From Arctopsyche grandis (taxonomy: Eukaryota; Arthropoda; Insecta; Trichoptera; Hydropsychidae): 64,000 nt of DNA. The position numbers were made by a program, and so were the translations under genes. The DNA lies in assembly GCF_051622035.1 (NCBI RefSeq), contig NC_135356.1, forward strand, positions 32,098,109-32,162,108, in the 5' to 3' direction. Every line of letters starts with the position of its first letter. The stretch's first letter is position 1. The notes under the pieces are model-generated. The model was not told the DNA's origin. It was given only the letters and a program-made list of their open reading frames with translations, and made no database searches. Of this stretch, positions 10,400 through 20,007 are shown piece by piece.

Positions 10400-13107
10400 C
10401 AGTGGCGTATATTGGGTGTGTGCTAGGTGTGCGGCGCACACCCGTGAAAACCAAAGACCACATAAAGTAGTATTTTAATACAAAATAATGTGTTGTTGTA
10501 TAAACAGGCATTGATGTGTATGGTGTATTTACCGCGTGCGCTAAATGTATGGTGTATGGTGTGGTGTGCAGTCTGCAGCGTGTTGTGTGATGTTAGATGT
10601 AGTTTGTGCGCCGCGACGAGAGAATACCTATGCCGTGCAGCAAATTGGTGGGTTTGGTTGGAGTGTGCAGGCGGATATTCGCTTGTATAGGTTTGTTCGC
10701 GATATTAAGACGTACGGTGTGCTACGACTTCAGAGCACCGCGCACCGCACCGCACCGCACCGCACCGCACCGCACCACTCGGCAATTGACCGAATGCGAT
10801 GCGACACGTGGTCTCGTACTTTTTCGCACATTCGTATTTTTATGGTCATATCTCAGTCATACCTCTAATAACTAATAATGGCTAACAGTGTTCAAGACAT
10901 TTTAACTATTCCGTTTTCAAATAGAAGTTTTGAGATAAAATTAAAAATAATTAAAGATGGGAAACCGTGTCCGTCTCTTCCAAATTTATCCAGTTTGCAT
11001 AAAGAAAAAACAAAAGTTTACACTAGACATTTTTGCGTTTCAAATTATAAAAAAATCGAATGGATTACAGGCTGTGAAATTCGATCCAAACTTTTCTGCT
11101 GGCCATGTTTATTGTTCTCCAAAGATATTAATGTGTGGAACAAAGAAGGATTTGCTGATCTCAACCATTTGACAGCAGCACTGAAGAAACACGAAGGATC
11201 GCAGGCACACGTTCAATCATTTCTTTCCATACAAATGTTTGGCAAACAACGAATCGACGTATTAATTGACAGTCAACGTAAAGCCGAAATAAGTCGACAT
11301 AATGAACAAGTAAATAAAAATAGAGATGTTTTAAAACGAATTATTAACGCAATAATCTATCTAGGAAAACAAGAACTGTCCCTGCGAGGTCACGACGAGT
11401 CATGTAATTCCGTAAACAAAGGCAATTACATTGAATATCTAAATGCTCTTCGAGAATATGATTCTGTTTTAGATACTCATTTAAATACTGCTACTACCTT
11501 TCGTGGTACTTCTCCAAGTATACAAAATGACATAATCGAAGCAATCGCTCATGTTATTAAAGTTCATATAAAAAATGAAGTAGAGTCAGCAAGTTTTGTT
11601 GCTATTATTCTCGATGAAACTTCAGATATAATGACAAAATCACAGCTCTCAACAGTTTTACGTTTTGTATGTAAAGGCATTGTACATGAACGGTTTATTA
11701 GTTTTACAGACGTTAGTGCTGATAAAACATCTAATGGTCTATTCCGTCACGTGGTGAACATAGTTGAAGAATTTAAAATTCAAGACAAATTGGTTGGACA
11801 GACTTATGATGGAGCAAGTGTAATGAGTGGACACGTAAATGGTTTGCAATCCAAAGTCCTCAATGCTTATCCTTTTGCTCTTTTTACACACTGTTATGCT
11901 CATGTATTGAATTTAGTATTGCAGCAAGGTCTTTCTGATATTAAAGAAAGTAAATCATTTTTTCAAACTTTAAATGGATTGTCTACATACTTTTCAAAAT
12001 CTTCCAAAAGAGTATTCACCCACAAGGTGGAATTTTACATCTCGTTTAAGTAGCACAGTACAACAATACAGAAGTCAATTTACAGATTTTTTTCGACATG
12101 TTATAGAAAATTGTGAATTATGGGACACAGATACTGTTATAAAAGCACGAGGGTTTTTAGGCTTTTTAGAGGATTTTCAAACAATTAAACTTCTTCAATT
12201 TTTTTCAAAACTGTTTGGAATAACTGATGTTTTGTATAACATTCTTCAATCTAAATCTTCGGACGTTTTATATTGTTGTAAAAAAATTAATGATGTTTTG
12301 CAGCAACTGAAATACGAAAGGGATAATAATTTTGAAATGTTATGGAATAATTATTTAAATGAAAAAAATGATGATCATGATCGTAGGCCACAAAGATTAA
12401 AAAATTATTCAGAAGTAGAAGATAAAACTTCATTTCGTCAATTATATTTCAAAATAGTTGATAGCATAATCGCACAAGTCGAATGTAGATATTCTTCACT
12501 TTCCAAATTAGAATATTTTCACCTTCTTTGTAATGATAAATATGACGAATATAAAGAAAATTTTCCAAATGTTTTAATTAATAAATTAAAAGATTTTTAT
12601 GGATCACTGTTTGATTATATTCGATTGAAAAACGAACTCATTGTGCTATATTCCAGCTCTGAATTTTCAGAGAAACCTGTTCATGAATTAATACAATTCA
12701 TGACAAAAAATAACCTCGAATCTGGTTTTAAAGAGGTGTTTAAGCTGGGAGAATTAATATTAACGATACCAAGCAGTACAGCTTCAGCAGAACGTTCTTT
12801 TTCGGCGCTGAAAAGAATAAAAACTTGCTATAGAGGTACGCAAGGTCAAGATAGATTATGTGGCCTTAGCTTAATTTCAATAGAAAAAAAGTTATTGGTG
12901 GAATTAAAACAGAAAGACACATTCTATGCAGACGTGATTGAAAAGTTTATGTCTCAGAAACGTCGCATTGAACTTATGTATAAATAACTAATAAATTAAA
13001 CATTTTTGTAATGCAAAACGAGTATTTTTTTTTAATTGCTAATTTTATACCCTATGCCCTACGGCATACACAGCACACCCGGTATTAACACCCACCGTCC
13101 GCCACTG
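10400..13107 (+). mobile_element. hAT-1 DNA transposon (2,708 bp), nested in LINE B
   Basis: Ends are CAGTGGCGTATATTGGGTGT at the left and, reading inward from the right, CAGTGGCGGACGGTGGGTGT. The terminal 8 bp are identical and the inner part is imperfect. A perfect 8-bp target duplication ATGGACCC flanks it (10392-10399 and 13108-13115), the hallmark of hAT transposition. It encodes a TTF-zinc-finger/ZMYM-like transposase (10878-12987) that is frameshifted. A (CGCAC)n microsatellite lies near 10738-10776, upstream of the coding region. Excising it restores the LINE B reading frame across the junction, which proves the insertion order. Confidence 0.95.
10878..12987 (+). pseudogene. hAT-1 transposase, ZMYM/TTF-type, frameshifted
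   Basis: Two overlapping frames, 10878-12053 and 11974-12987, together span one transposase. The first has an N-terminal TTF-type zinc-finger region (TGCEIRSKLFCWPCLLFSKD followed by HLTAALKKHEGSQAH) and the RNase-H-like core with AIILDETSDIMTKSQLSTVL and VGQTYDGASVMSGHVNGLQ, the D residues of which fit catalytic positions. The second has TRWNFTSRLS and the hAT dimerisation segment ILTIPSSTASAERSFSALKR. The frame changes near SKSSKR/TRWN around 12000-12030, apparently with a short deletion. The lesion is also in the right-arm copy, so it predates the inverted duplication. Position 11680 gives I here and N in the right arm. Confidence 0.88.
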
Positions 13108-13502
13108 ATGGACCCGCCATCGTCCCCTTTTTCACACTCCTTTGGCTAGAACTGTGGCATTTAGTTATTCTCCCATTCCTCGCGGCCTCCGTTTCTTAAA
13201 TTCTCTGGATGGTGCCATTGACATTTGTCATGTCTCTCTTCGTTCTCTGCACCAATTCCTAAGTTATGGAGGTCGCGACCATTTAGAAAGGTTGAGTTAG
13301 TGTTTTTAATTATGATTTTATTATGATTTCATGTTTTATTTAGTTATCCTTTCCTTATTTGATTTGTATATGAAATTTGTTTATTTTACTTGTATTTTTT
13401 ACTATTGTACTTCTTAATATTTTTAGCACACTCGTCGCTTTGGAGCAATCTGTTAGACGAGTGTGCTTGATTAATTGATTTTGTAAAATAAATAAATAAA
13501 TA
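13108..13502 (+). mobile_element. LINE B, 3' part and tail
   Basis: Continuation of LINE B after hAT-1. In the frame that follows from 10399 the first segment encodes FSYSPIPRGLRFLNSLDG and ends at a stop near 13299. The 3' UTR carries an 11-bp perfect stem, GCACACTCGTC (13426-13436) with GACGAGTGTGC (13456-13466), around a loop containing TTTGGAGCAATCTG, and ends in (AAAT)n at 13502. Directly beyond it LINE A resumes on the opposite strand. Confidence 0.85.
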
Positions 13503-13901
13503 AACATAGTCTGCAAACAAGAGACATGAAGCATTGCGTAATACTTTAGGGAGGTTATTAATAACTATAGTAAAAAGTAAAGGGCCTAAGGTGGACCCCT
13601 GAGTTACACCAGATCGCGTAAAATATGAAGGAGATTCATAAATAACATATCTAACAAATTGCTTCCTATCACTAAGATAAGAAGCAAAGAGTTTAAGAAG
13701 ACGTGGAGAAAAGCCCACGTCAGCTAATCTGATCATAAGAACGTCACTATTGACAAGATCAAAGGCTTTACGAAAGTCAAAGTAGGCTACATCAACTTGT
13801 TGACCACCGTCAACTTTAGACATGGTATAATAAGAAAAGCAGGCAATATTAGTGGTAGTGGAACGACATGGTGAAAAACCATGCTGCTCATCACACAACA
13901 A
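13503..13901 (-). mobile_element. LINE A, reverse transcriptase palm segment
   Basis: Minus-strand RT region: EQHGFSPCRSTTTN, VAYFDFRKAFDLVNSDVL, SGVTQGSTLGPLLFTIVINN and LLFADYV. The first catalytic aspartate (AYFDFRKAF) is present. The usual FADD is FADY here, so the second catalytic aspartate of the pair is lost. The frame is interrupted at FADYV by the LINE B insertion and continues at 9757. Upstream it abuts an AT-rich tract at 13905-13985 that replaces several hundred residues between the endonuclease and RT domains. Confidence 0.85.
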
Positions 13902-13904
13902 TCT

Positions 13905-13985
13905 TATTATAAATTTAAATTTAAAGATAAATTTATAAATTTAAAGATTAAAGATAAAATTATAAATTTAAAGATAAATTTATAA
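13905..13985. repeat. AT-rich tandem tract at an internal LINE deletion
   Basis: Irregular repeats of AAATTTAAAGATAAATTTAT. It lies between the endonuclease fragment and the RT fragment of LINE A, where the family normally has several hundred codons, so it marks an internal deletion healed through microhomology-rich sequence. The right-arm image is at 55662-55742. Confidence 0.6.
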
Positions 13986-14483
13986 TTTCTTGATGAATTG
14001 GAGAATTTTCATTCATTTCAAGGTTTTGCCAGTCCAAATTTGGTAGATTAAAATCACCAGTTATTAAGAATTTTGAATCAGGATATTTTAATCTGATTGT
14101 TTCAATATTATTTATAAAATTATTATATACACTAATGTCAGAGGATGGAGGGATGTAAACACAACCGAATATGCACTTTACATTGAAAATTTTGGTTGAT
14201 ATAAATATTTGTTCGATGGAATTGTTTGTGTTGATGATGACAGATGATGAATGAACTTTTTTAATAAGAATTGCCACGCCACCGCCTCGAGTCTTCGTAC
14301 TGGTGTTTATGTTTCTATCATATCTATACATATTGTATGTATGAAAGTTTAGTTCGGAATCATTTATAAGGTTGTGTAGCCACGTTTCTGTTAATAATAT
14401 GATGTCATATGCGGAAGCAGCTATAGCATTTTTAAGGAATTGTATTTTAGATATAATGCTTCTGACATTTTGGTAATATATTG
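13960..14483 (-). mobile_element. LINE A ORF2, apurinic-type endonuclease domain fragment
   Basis: Minus-strand frame beginning right after the ORF1 stop with YYQNVRSI, then LLTETWL, KTRGGGVAILI and FLITGDFNLPNLDW. These are the N-terminal catalytic N, the ETW metal-binding motif and the GDFN motif of the exonuclease/endonuclease/phosphatase fold used by LINEs to nick target DNA. The domain ends prematurely at 13960 with a stop, before the C-terminal SDH motif. The ORF1 to ORF2 spacing is almost zero, as in jockey-like elements. Confidence 0.82.
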
Positions 14484-15128
14484 TTAGTTTTTTGTACTAT
14501 TTTTATTTATTATTTTAGGCACTCCGTTAAAATATTTTATTATTAAGTCACTTTCACCTTTGTCTTTTCTGGTATTCATTTCGTTCCACAAATTGTTTAT
14601 ATGTAGTCTTTGCATGTACGTTAGGTCGTTTTTTATTTTAATTCCTAGTTTGGGTCCTTTTCTAAGTAATGATATTGCTGTTTGCTGTACATCGAGTTTA
14701 ACTTTTAGGGGCCTTGGCTTCGTACCTTGTTTTAATCCGATTCTATGAGCGGTGAATTTGTGGTTAGGTAGCTCGGCTTTTGACAATAAATTTGCGATTA
14801 CATTATTGTCGTCATTATTACCTGTTTCAGTAATGTCAAATATGATAACATTGTTTTTTCTATTTTTTCTTTCTTCCATTTCACTAACAAGTTCCAATGT
14901 CGATTCAATCGTGGTGGGTGTATCTTTAGACATATACATTTTGGTAGCTGACAGCTCTCCTTCCAGCATTGCAATATTACAGGACATTTCGCCTACAGTT
15001 TGCGAGATATCAGAGGTGAAAGGCATCAATTTGGCCATTTGGTCCTTGCTAAATCTATTGACAGGGTCCATGAGGACTTGGACCATACTCTCTAATATTT
15101 TGGAGACACTTTGCACGTACTTGGCCAT
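14484..15128 (-). CDS. LINE A ORF1 protein (214 residues)
   Basis: Minus-strand ORF from ATGGCC at 15128 to TAA at 14484, the one intact LINE A frame. The N-terminal half is helical and likely coiled-coil (SKILESMVQVL, then SEMEERKNRKN). The C-terminal half has an RRM-like pattern: NNVIIFDI, FTAHRIGLKQ, RPLKVKL, then LISLLRKG-type helix spacing and a basic tail. This resembles the RNA-binding ORF1 proteins of insect jockey and L1-like elements, which coat the LINE RNA. No zinc knuckle was seen. It is followed immediately by the endonuclease frame. The 5' UTR probably starts near 15215. Because ORF2 is broken, any product would act only in trans. Confidence 0.75.
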   Translation of the reverse strand: MAKYVQSVSKILESMVQVLMDPVNRFSKDQMAKLMPFTSDISQTVGEMSCNIAMLEGELSATKMYMSKDTPTTIESTLELVSEMEERKNRKNNVIIFDITETGNNDDNNVIANLLSKAELPNHKFTAHRIGLKQGTKPRPLKVKLDVQQTAISLLRKGPKLGIKIKNDLTYMQRLHINNLWNEMNTRKDKGESDLIIKYFNGVPKIINKNSTKN

Positions 15129-15215
15129 TTTATATTTTATTTATTAACAATGAAGAAGTAGCAAAAACACACTTTGGCGACACGACCGAACGCGACAACG
15201 AACACAACAATTATA

Positions 15216-15434
15216 TTAGATATTAAGTGGGTACAATTTTTGACGTGTAAACGTCTTTCCTTTTAGGACCACAGTATAGAGAGTGCATCCTGAGATTTCT
15301 TGGTTCAAAAGGTCTTGTTCGATAGATATTAAAAAATAATTGAATAATTTTTTTAAATGTCTAAATTTTGAAATTGACGGGGACAAATGACTCTCGGACT
15401 GGGACACCGGGACACAGACCTCGAAACTGGGACA
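15216..15434. mobile_element. Remnant of the element that hAT-2 entered, left part
   Basis: Removing hAT-2 joins this stretch to 18129-18172, giving a region with repeated GGGACA and TGTCCC words ending AGGGCTGCCATACGTCC when read on the minus strand. Such ends are common in small non-autonomous DNA transposons, but no matching second terminus was found here, so it may be truncated by LINE A. Function unknown. Confidence 0.45.
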
Positions 15435-18128
15435 TAGGCTTGTGTAGTTCGCGAACGAACTAGGTCGTAAGAGCGCTCCCACAGGTGAACTAGTCGAACT
15501 AGTTCCCTCACTCCTCGTTCCATAGTTCCATAGTTCACTAGTTCGTGACCGAATGAGTGAGAGTGGGACGGCACTACACTAATACTGCCGCTCGCTCACT
15601 GCACATGCGCGTCTTGTTCACTCTTACGATCTAGTTCGTTCGCGAACTACACAAGACAGTTCGTTCGCGAACTACACAAGAATTTCATTAGTTTGTGACC
15701 GAATGAACGAGAGTGACGTTAACCGAACGTTAAATAAATTTTAAAATAATAAGACACTGTCGTTATCAAGTAGCTTATGCTTCTAATGTATAATAACAAT
15801 TACTATTAACAATTAATTAATTTCTTTAATATACTTTAAAAATAGTTTACGTATAGGGTTAATGTGTTTTGTTATAGGGTATTTGTTACGATGTCATCAA
15901 AAAGAAAACATAGCCCCTTGTGGACTCATTTTACAGAAGACATTGATAATAAAAAAGCGAAATGTAACCATTGTTCAACAATAATAAGTATTGCGGGCGG
16001 ATCGAATGGTAATTTAACCCGACATATGAAAACAAAACACCTTTTGATCCCATTAACTGCTGAAAGACAAACACCGATATTACCTAGTTTAAACTCACTT
16101 CAATCAAGTCAAAGCACATGCGAATCGGAGAATATAATTTCAGCATCATCAAATATAGTAGACTCCCAACAATCGATGACCCAATACATTCGTAGACCAC
16201 CGCCAGTTCCAAAGATTGAGCAAATTGATAAACAACTTGTCAATATGGTAGCTAAAGGGCATCACGCCTTAAGAATCGTAGAAGAAACAGAATTTCGTAA
16301 ACTTATTGAATTAGTTTCTCAATGCCCAGGCTATAAACTACCATCAAGAAAAACGTTATCGGAAAATTTAATGTCAAGAATTCACAATGACGTCATGGCT
16401 GAAGCAAAAATAAAGGTACAAGCAGCACCAGCGTTGTCTCTTAGTACTGATGGTTGGACGTCTAGAAATAACGACAGCTATATAGCTATTGTAGCTCATT
16501 TTATAAATGAAGAGACTAAACTTCACTCAGTATTACTTGGTTGTATCAATTATAAAGAGCGACATACTAGTCAAAACTTGTGCGACTTTATGAAAGTTGT
16601 TATGGCGGAGTGGAACATTTCACACACAGTTGCTGCCATTGTTAGCGATAATGCAGCAAATATCTTATCTGCTGTTAGACTTGGTGATTGGCGGTCCATC
16701 TCATGTTTCGCTCACTCTCTAAATCTTGTTGTACAAGAAGCTACGAAAAAGATATGTGACGTTTTGGGAAGAGTTAAAAATATTGTCGAGTTTTTTATTC
16801 GTAGCACACAAGGAAAACATAAATTGACTGCTACGCAGCAGCAAATGAATTTGCCTGTTCTTAAGCTCAAGCAGGATGTACAAACCTGCTGGAATTCCAC
16901 TTTTGACATGCTCAAGCGAATAGTACAGGTAAAGGATGCAGTGATTGCTACCGTTGCACTTCTACGCCCTGATTTAACTTTAAATGAAGGGGACTGGGAA
17001 GTCATAGAGGAAGTTTTACCGTTACTCAGTCCATTCTACGAGATTACCTTAGAAATAAGTGCCGAGAAAAACGTCACTTTATCTAAAATAATAATTTTGT
17101 GTAATTTACTAACAAATTTTTTACAAAAACATGTTTCTTACAATACAAAAATAGTTGATGTGCAGTCTCTGCTAAAGAAAGGCATGGAAGATCGTTTAAA
17201 AGATATAGAGAAGAATATGTTATACGCAGAGTGTACGATTTTGGATCCTCGATTTAAGACGAGGGGATTCAAAAATCAAAGAGCCTGTGAAATGGTAGTA
17301 CAAGCCCTTAGAAATAAAATCGGCCAAGTACAATTAGTTCAAGGGGGTACTCCAGAGGCTGTTCCTACTTCCAGCGACGCATCAACATCTATACCTAGTA
17401 ATAAAAATAGCTGCATATGGGATGAATACGACCAAGAAATACAAAAAATTACTAGGCCAGATAACCAGCTTGCTGCTGGCATTCGCGAATTAGATAAATA
17501 CCTAAATGAAGAGTATCTAAATCGTAAAGAAGATCCGCTTCAATGGTGGCATGAACGTCGTTTGATATACCCTCACGTTTACGCGTATGTTTTGAAAAGA
17601 TTTTGTGCCGTAGCAACATCTGTGCCCTGCGAACGCGTTTTTTCAGCGACGGGTCAAGTCCTTAATGAACGTAGAACACTATTGTCATCGAATAAAGTGT
17701 CCAAATTGATATTTTTACACAGTAATATGTAATATTATTTTTCCATTTTATTTTTTTTTTATACATACGATCTCACTCAAACAAGTCATTATGTTTAATT
17801 GTTAGGTAACAACTTTATAAGTGTAAGTGATATTTTTTACAAGAACTAACCAGTACCTAATAGTAATATAATTGTTGATTATTTCTAAAAAAATATAAAA
17901 AATTTGATTATTTTTGTTTTCTTTTTTGCGTCATGTGTTATTCTTTCATCGAGCCAAAACGAGCGAACAATCTGCGAGTGAACGATCTGCGAGCGAACGA
18001 ACGAGCGAACGATCTGCCTTTCACTGATTCGAGCTGGGAGCTGACGAACTAGAAGAGCGAACTAGTTCGTTTAGGAGCGGCGAACTAAACTGAGAGATCT
18101 GATTTGCGAACTACTATGCCCAAGCCTA
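15435..18128 (+). mobile_element. hAT-2 DNA transposon (2,694 bp) with intact transposase ORF
   Basis: Ends TAGGCTTGTGTAGTTCGCGA at the left and, reading inward from the right, TAGGCTTGGGCATAGTAGTT. A perfect 8-bp target duplication CTGGGACA flanks it (15427-15434 and 18129-18136). Between the left end and the ORF the subterminal word GTTCGTTCGCGAACTACACA recurs near 15627 and 15658, matching the inverted terminal sequence. The right subterminal region (17950-18110) has repeated GAACGATCTGCGAG-type words. These arrays are typical transposase-binding sites. With intact ends, duplication and ORF this is the most plausible autonomous element in the window. Confidence 0.95.
15891..17732 (+). CDS. 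hAT-2 transposase, BED-zinc-finger type (614 residues)
   Basis: Uninterrupted ORF. I choose the ATG at 15891 (MSSKRKHSPLWTHF) instead of the in-frame ATG at 15864, because the BED domain starts directly after it. The BED zinc finger has C-x2-C and H-x4-H (AKCNHCS ... LTRHMKTKH). The RNase-H-like core includes LSLSTDGWTSRNNDSY (DGW, first catalytic aspartate), AAIVSDNAANI (second), and CFAHSLNLVVQEA (CxxH). The C-terminal hAT dimerisation domain is present: WWHERRLIYPHVYAYVLKRF then ATSVPCERVFSATGQVLNER. The length fits ZBED-type hAT transposases (about 600-700). It excises and reinserts the element with 8-bp duplications. The right-arm copy is identical in protein. Confidence 0.93.
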   Translation: MSSKRKHSPLWTHFTEDIDNKKAKCNHCSTIISIAGGSNGNLTRHMKTKHLLIPLTAERQTPILPSLNSLQSSQSTCESENIISASSNIVDSQQSMTQYIRRPPPVPKIEQIDKQLVNMVAKGHHALRIVEETEFRKLIELVSQCPGYKLPSRKTLSENLMSRIHNDVMAEAKIKVQAAPALSLSTDGWTSRNNDSYIAIVAHFINEETKLHSVLLGCINYKERHTSQNLCDFMKVVMAEWNISHTVAAIVSDNAANILSAVRLGDWRSISCFAHSLNLVVQEATKKICDVLGRVKNIVEFFIRSTQGKHKLTATQQQMNLPVLKLKQDVQTCWNSTFDMLKRIVQVKDAVIATVALLRPDLTLNEGDWEVIEEVLPLLSPFYEITLEISAEKNVTLSKIIILCNLLTNFLQKHVSYNTKIVDVQSLLKKGMEDRLKDIEKNMLYAECTILDPRFKTRGFKNQRACEMVVQALRNKIGQVQLVQGGTPEAVPTSSDASTSIPSNKNSCIWDEYDQEIQKITRPDNQLAAGIRELDKYLNEEYLNRKEDPLQWWHERRLIYPHVYAYVLKRFCAVATSVPCERVFSATGQVLNERRTLLSSNKVSKLIFLHSNM

Positions 18129-18180
18129 CTGGGACATGTCCCTGTCAACGCGGACGTATGGCAGCCCTAGTGTACGGGCA
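18129..18180. mobile_element. Remnant of the element that hAT-2 entered, right end
   Basis: Follows the second CTGGGACA and ends TATGGCAGCCCTAG at about 18172, the terminal-inverted-repeat-like end of the host element described at 15216-15434. No coding content. Confidence 0.4.
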
Positions 18181-19210
18181 TGTCGATTAGTGGTGTTGGC
18201 GTGTGCGTCGAAATGAGCTGCGTCGTTCGCATATTCGACCAATCGCTATCGCCGTGGGTGAACCCCCACTCCCAGCCATTACATCGGAAGCACTGCTCGC
18301 AGTCGGCAGAAGTGGTGCGTCCATCGCGGTGAGTGCACGTCGCTGGGCTCTCAGCTCTGAGTTCGTGCCAATGCGGACCGCAATGTTCGCCGCCATTTTC
18401 CGGCAGAAGTGCAGCGGCCATCGCGGCGGGTGCGCGTCGCTGAGCTCTGAGCTGCCGCTACCCGCCCCCCCCCCACCACCACCCCCAACCCCCCGCAGGT
18501 ACGCTATTATTGTAGCTTTATTGTTGCCCTTTCGATCGTTGGTCGCGTTTGCCGTGGGGTGGGGTTGATTGCTTTCGTCGATCGATTGCACAAGTGCTGG
18601 CCGAGGCGTCTGCGACCAAATAATCACAGCCACCGCGACCTTGGAATCGCGTCTCGTCATCCCCCTCGACTGTGGCGTCGTTTCCTTTCCGTTTCTCTCT
18701 CTCTATCAATATTACCACGCGATCCGCGCATCACTGATCCGGCTAGTGGCAGAATCGCATTTTACATTTTGTGCTAATGCAGATCGCAATGTTCGCCGCC
18801 ATTTTCCGGCAGAAGTGGTACGGCCATCGCGGTGAGTGCACAACGCTGAGCCCTGAGCTGCCCCTCCCCTCCCCCAACGCTATTATTGTAGCTTTATTGG
18901 CTACGTTCACACTACCGATATCTACACCCGACATTTTCGAATTTTCCATATCCAGTTCCTTTATTGCAACCCGTGGTTGCTATTTAGGAACTGGTTATGG
19001 AAAATAGCCATTGTTGCCGCGTTTCAATCGGTTGGTCGCGTTTGCCGTGGATTGATTGCTTTCGTCGATCGATTGCACAAGTGCTCGTCGATTGATTGCA
19101 CATTTGCCACCAAACAATCAGAGCCACCGCGACCTTGGAATCGCGTCTCGTCATCCCCCTCGACTGTGGCGTCGTTTCCTTTCCGTGTCGTTTGCGCGCT
19201 TCGACGAATG
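18180..19210. repeat. GC-rich degenerate tandem duplication (about 400 bp unit)
   Basis: 18376-18680 and 18780-19190 are diverged copies sharing CGCAATGTTCGCCGCCATTT, TCCGGCAGAAGTG, CTATTATTGTAGCTTTATTG and TTGATTGCTTTCGTCGATCG. A third partial copy lies near 18300-18370. The first copy carries a C-rich run at 18460-18500. Copy 2 is interrupted by the 111 bp MITE at 18899-19009. Open frames here are low-complexity by-products of GC content; I see no gene. Confidence 0.7.
18899..19009. mobile_element. 111 bp hairpin MITE in second tandem copy
   Basis: Ends GGCTA ... TAGCC with ATT repeated on both sides (18896-18898, 19010-19012). It is absent from the equivalent point of the first tandem copy near 18520, so the empty site is visible. 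It contains a 20-bp inverted repeat with one mismatch, ATTTTCCATATCCAGTTCCT (18941-18960) and its complement at 18986-19005. A 3-bp duplication would fit a PIF/Harbinger- or ISL2EU-like source, but that assignment is open. Confidence 0.65.
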
Positions 19211-19214
19211 CCTC

Positions 19215-19789
19215 GAAATATACTATATATAAAAACGGACTGTCGCTAAATATATATATTTGTATATTGGACGATCAACCGTCAACCAGTATGCGGAACA
19301 AAAAATTTTTTTTTCATTTTTTTCAGTTTTTTCAGCTTTTTTCATATTTCTCATTTTTTCAGCTTTTTTCATATTTTTCAGTTTTTTTCATATTTCTCAT
19401 TTTTGTCATATTTTTCATTTTTTTCAGTTTTTCCCGCTTTTTTCATATTTTTCATTTTTTTCAGTTTTTTTCATATTTATCATATTTTTGTGCTACGGGC
19501 GCCAGAGGCGTCCGGAGCACTGGGGGCGAAGGCCCCGGGGGCGCCGGGGGCAAAGGCCCCGGGGTGCCGAAAGCAACGGGGGCGCTGGGGGCAAAGGCGT
19601 CGAGACGTCGGCGATGCACAAAACATAATTCGTAATTCGTATTCACTTCGTAATTTGTCAATCGTAACTTCTAATTCGTGCATCAATTTCTTTCCGAAAC
19701 CAGTCGATTCAATATCTTTAACTTTATTTTTATTCGAGTTTCATTTCCTTTTTGAAACCACCCGTTGAAATCAACGGGCCCAACACTAG
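19215..19789 (+). mobile_element. Non-autonomous Helitron-like element, 3' end clear
   Basis: The 3' end has an 18-nt hairpin CCCGTTGAAATCAACGGG (19761-19778), then 7 nt, then CTAG (19786-19789) followed by T. This hairpin-plus-CTRR terminus is diagnostic of Helitrons, which insert into AT without target duplication. The 5' boundary is less certain; CTATATATAAAAACGGACTG near 19217 resembles insect Helitron 5' ends. The body holds a (TTTTTTCAT)-like pyrimidine tract at 19300-19490 and a GC-rich imperfect palindrome repeat (GGGCGAAGGCCCCGGGGGCG) at 19490-19615. No Rep/helicase gene. Confidence 0.65.
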
Positions 19790-20007
19790 TATAAAAATAA
19801 TTACTGTATTGAAATTGTCGGTCATATCTACATAATTTCATAAATGCTCTCTGATAATTTCATAAATGCGAATAAATTTATTCGTCAAAAAATCAATTTT
19901 ATTTTAAATTTTGCCATAGTTTATAGCATAGGATATATTTTTAGATTTTTTTCTCTTCAAAAAGTTGTATAAAAAAGCTGGTTACCCTAGTCAAAAATTA
20001 TAGTTTT

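Noticed and set aside
10738..10776. (CGCAC)n array as a possible CRISPR-like or satellite array
   Set aside because: Short simple-sequence microsatellite within hAT-1, present identically in both arms; no spacers.
9758..13901. Twin-priming inversion of one LINE as the cause of the opposite-strand RT fragments
   Set aside because: Removing 9758-13502 rejoins LINE A codons exactly and leaves AACA on both sides, so two separate insertions explain it better than one inverted insertion.
14560..15147. Plus-strand open frames of 62 and 131 codons opposite LINE A ORF1
   Set aside because: Antisense shadows of the ORF1 coding sequence.
18203..18835. Several open frames of 70-160 codons in the GC-rich tandem repeat, on both strands
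   Set aside because: Overlapping frames on both strands with homopolymeric G or P runs and arginine-rich text; they repeat with the DNA repeat and show no domain.
19260..19768. Frames rich in phenylalanine and then glycine or proline across the pyrimidine tract
   Set aside because: Direct translation of the TTTTTTCAT tract and the GC-rich minisatellite; three frames are open at once, so composition explains them.
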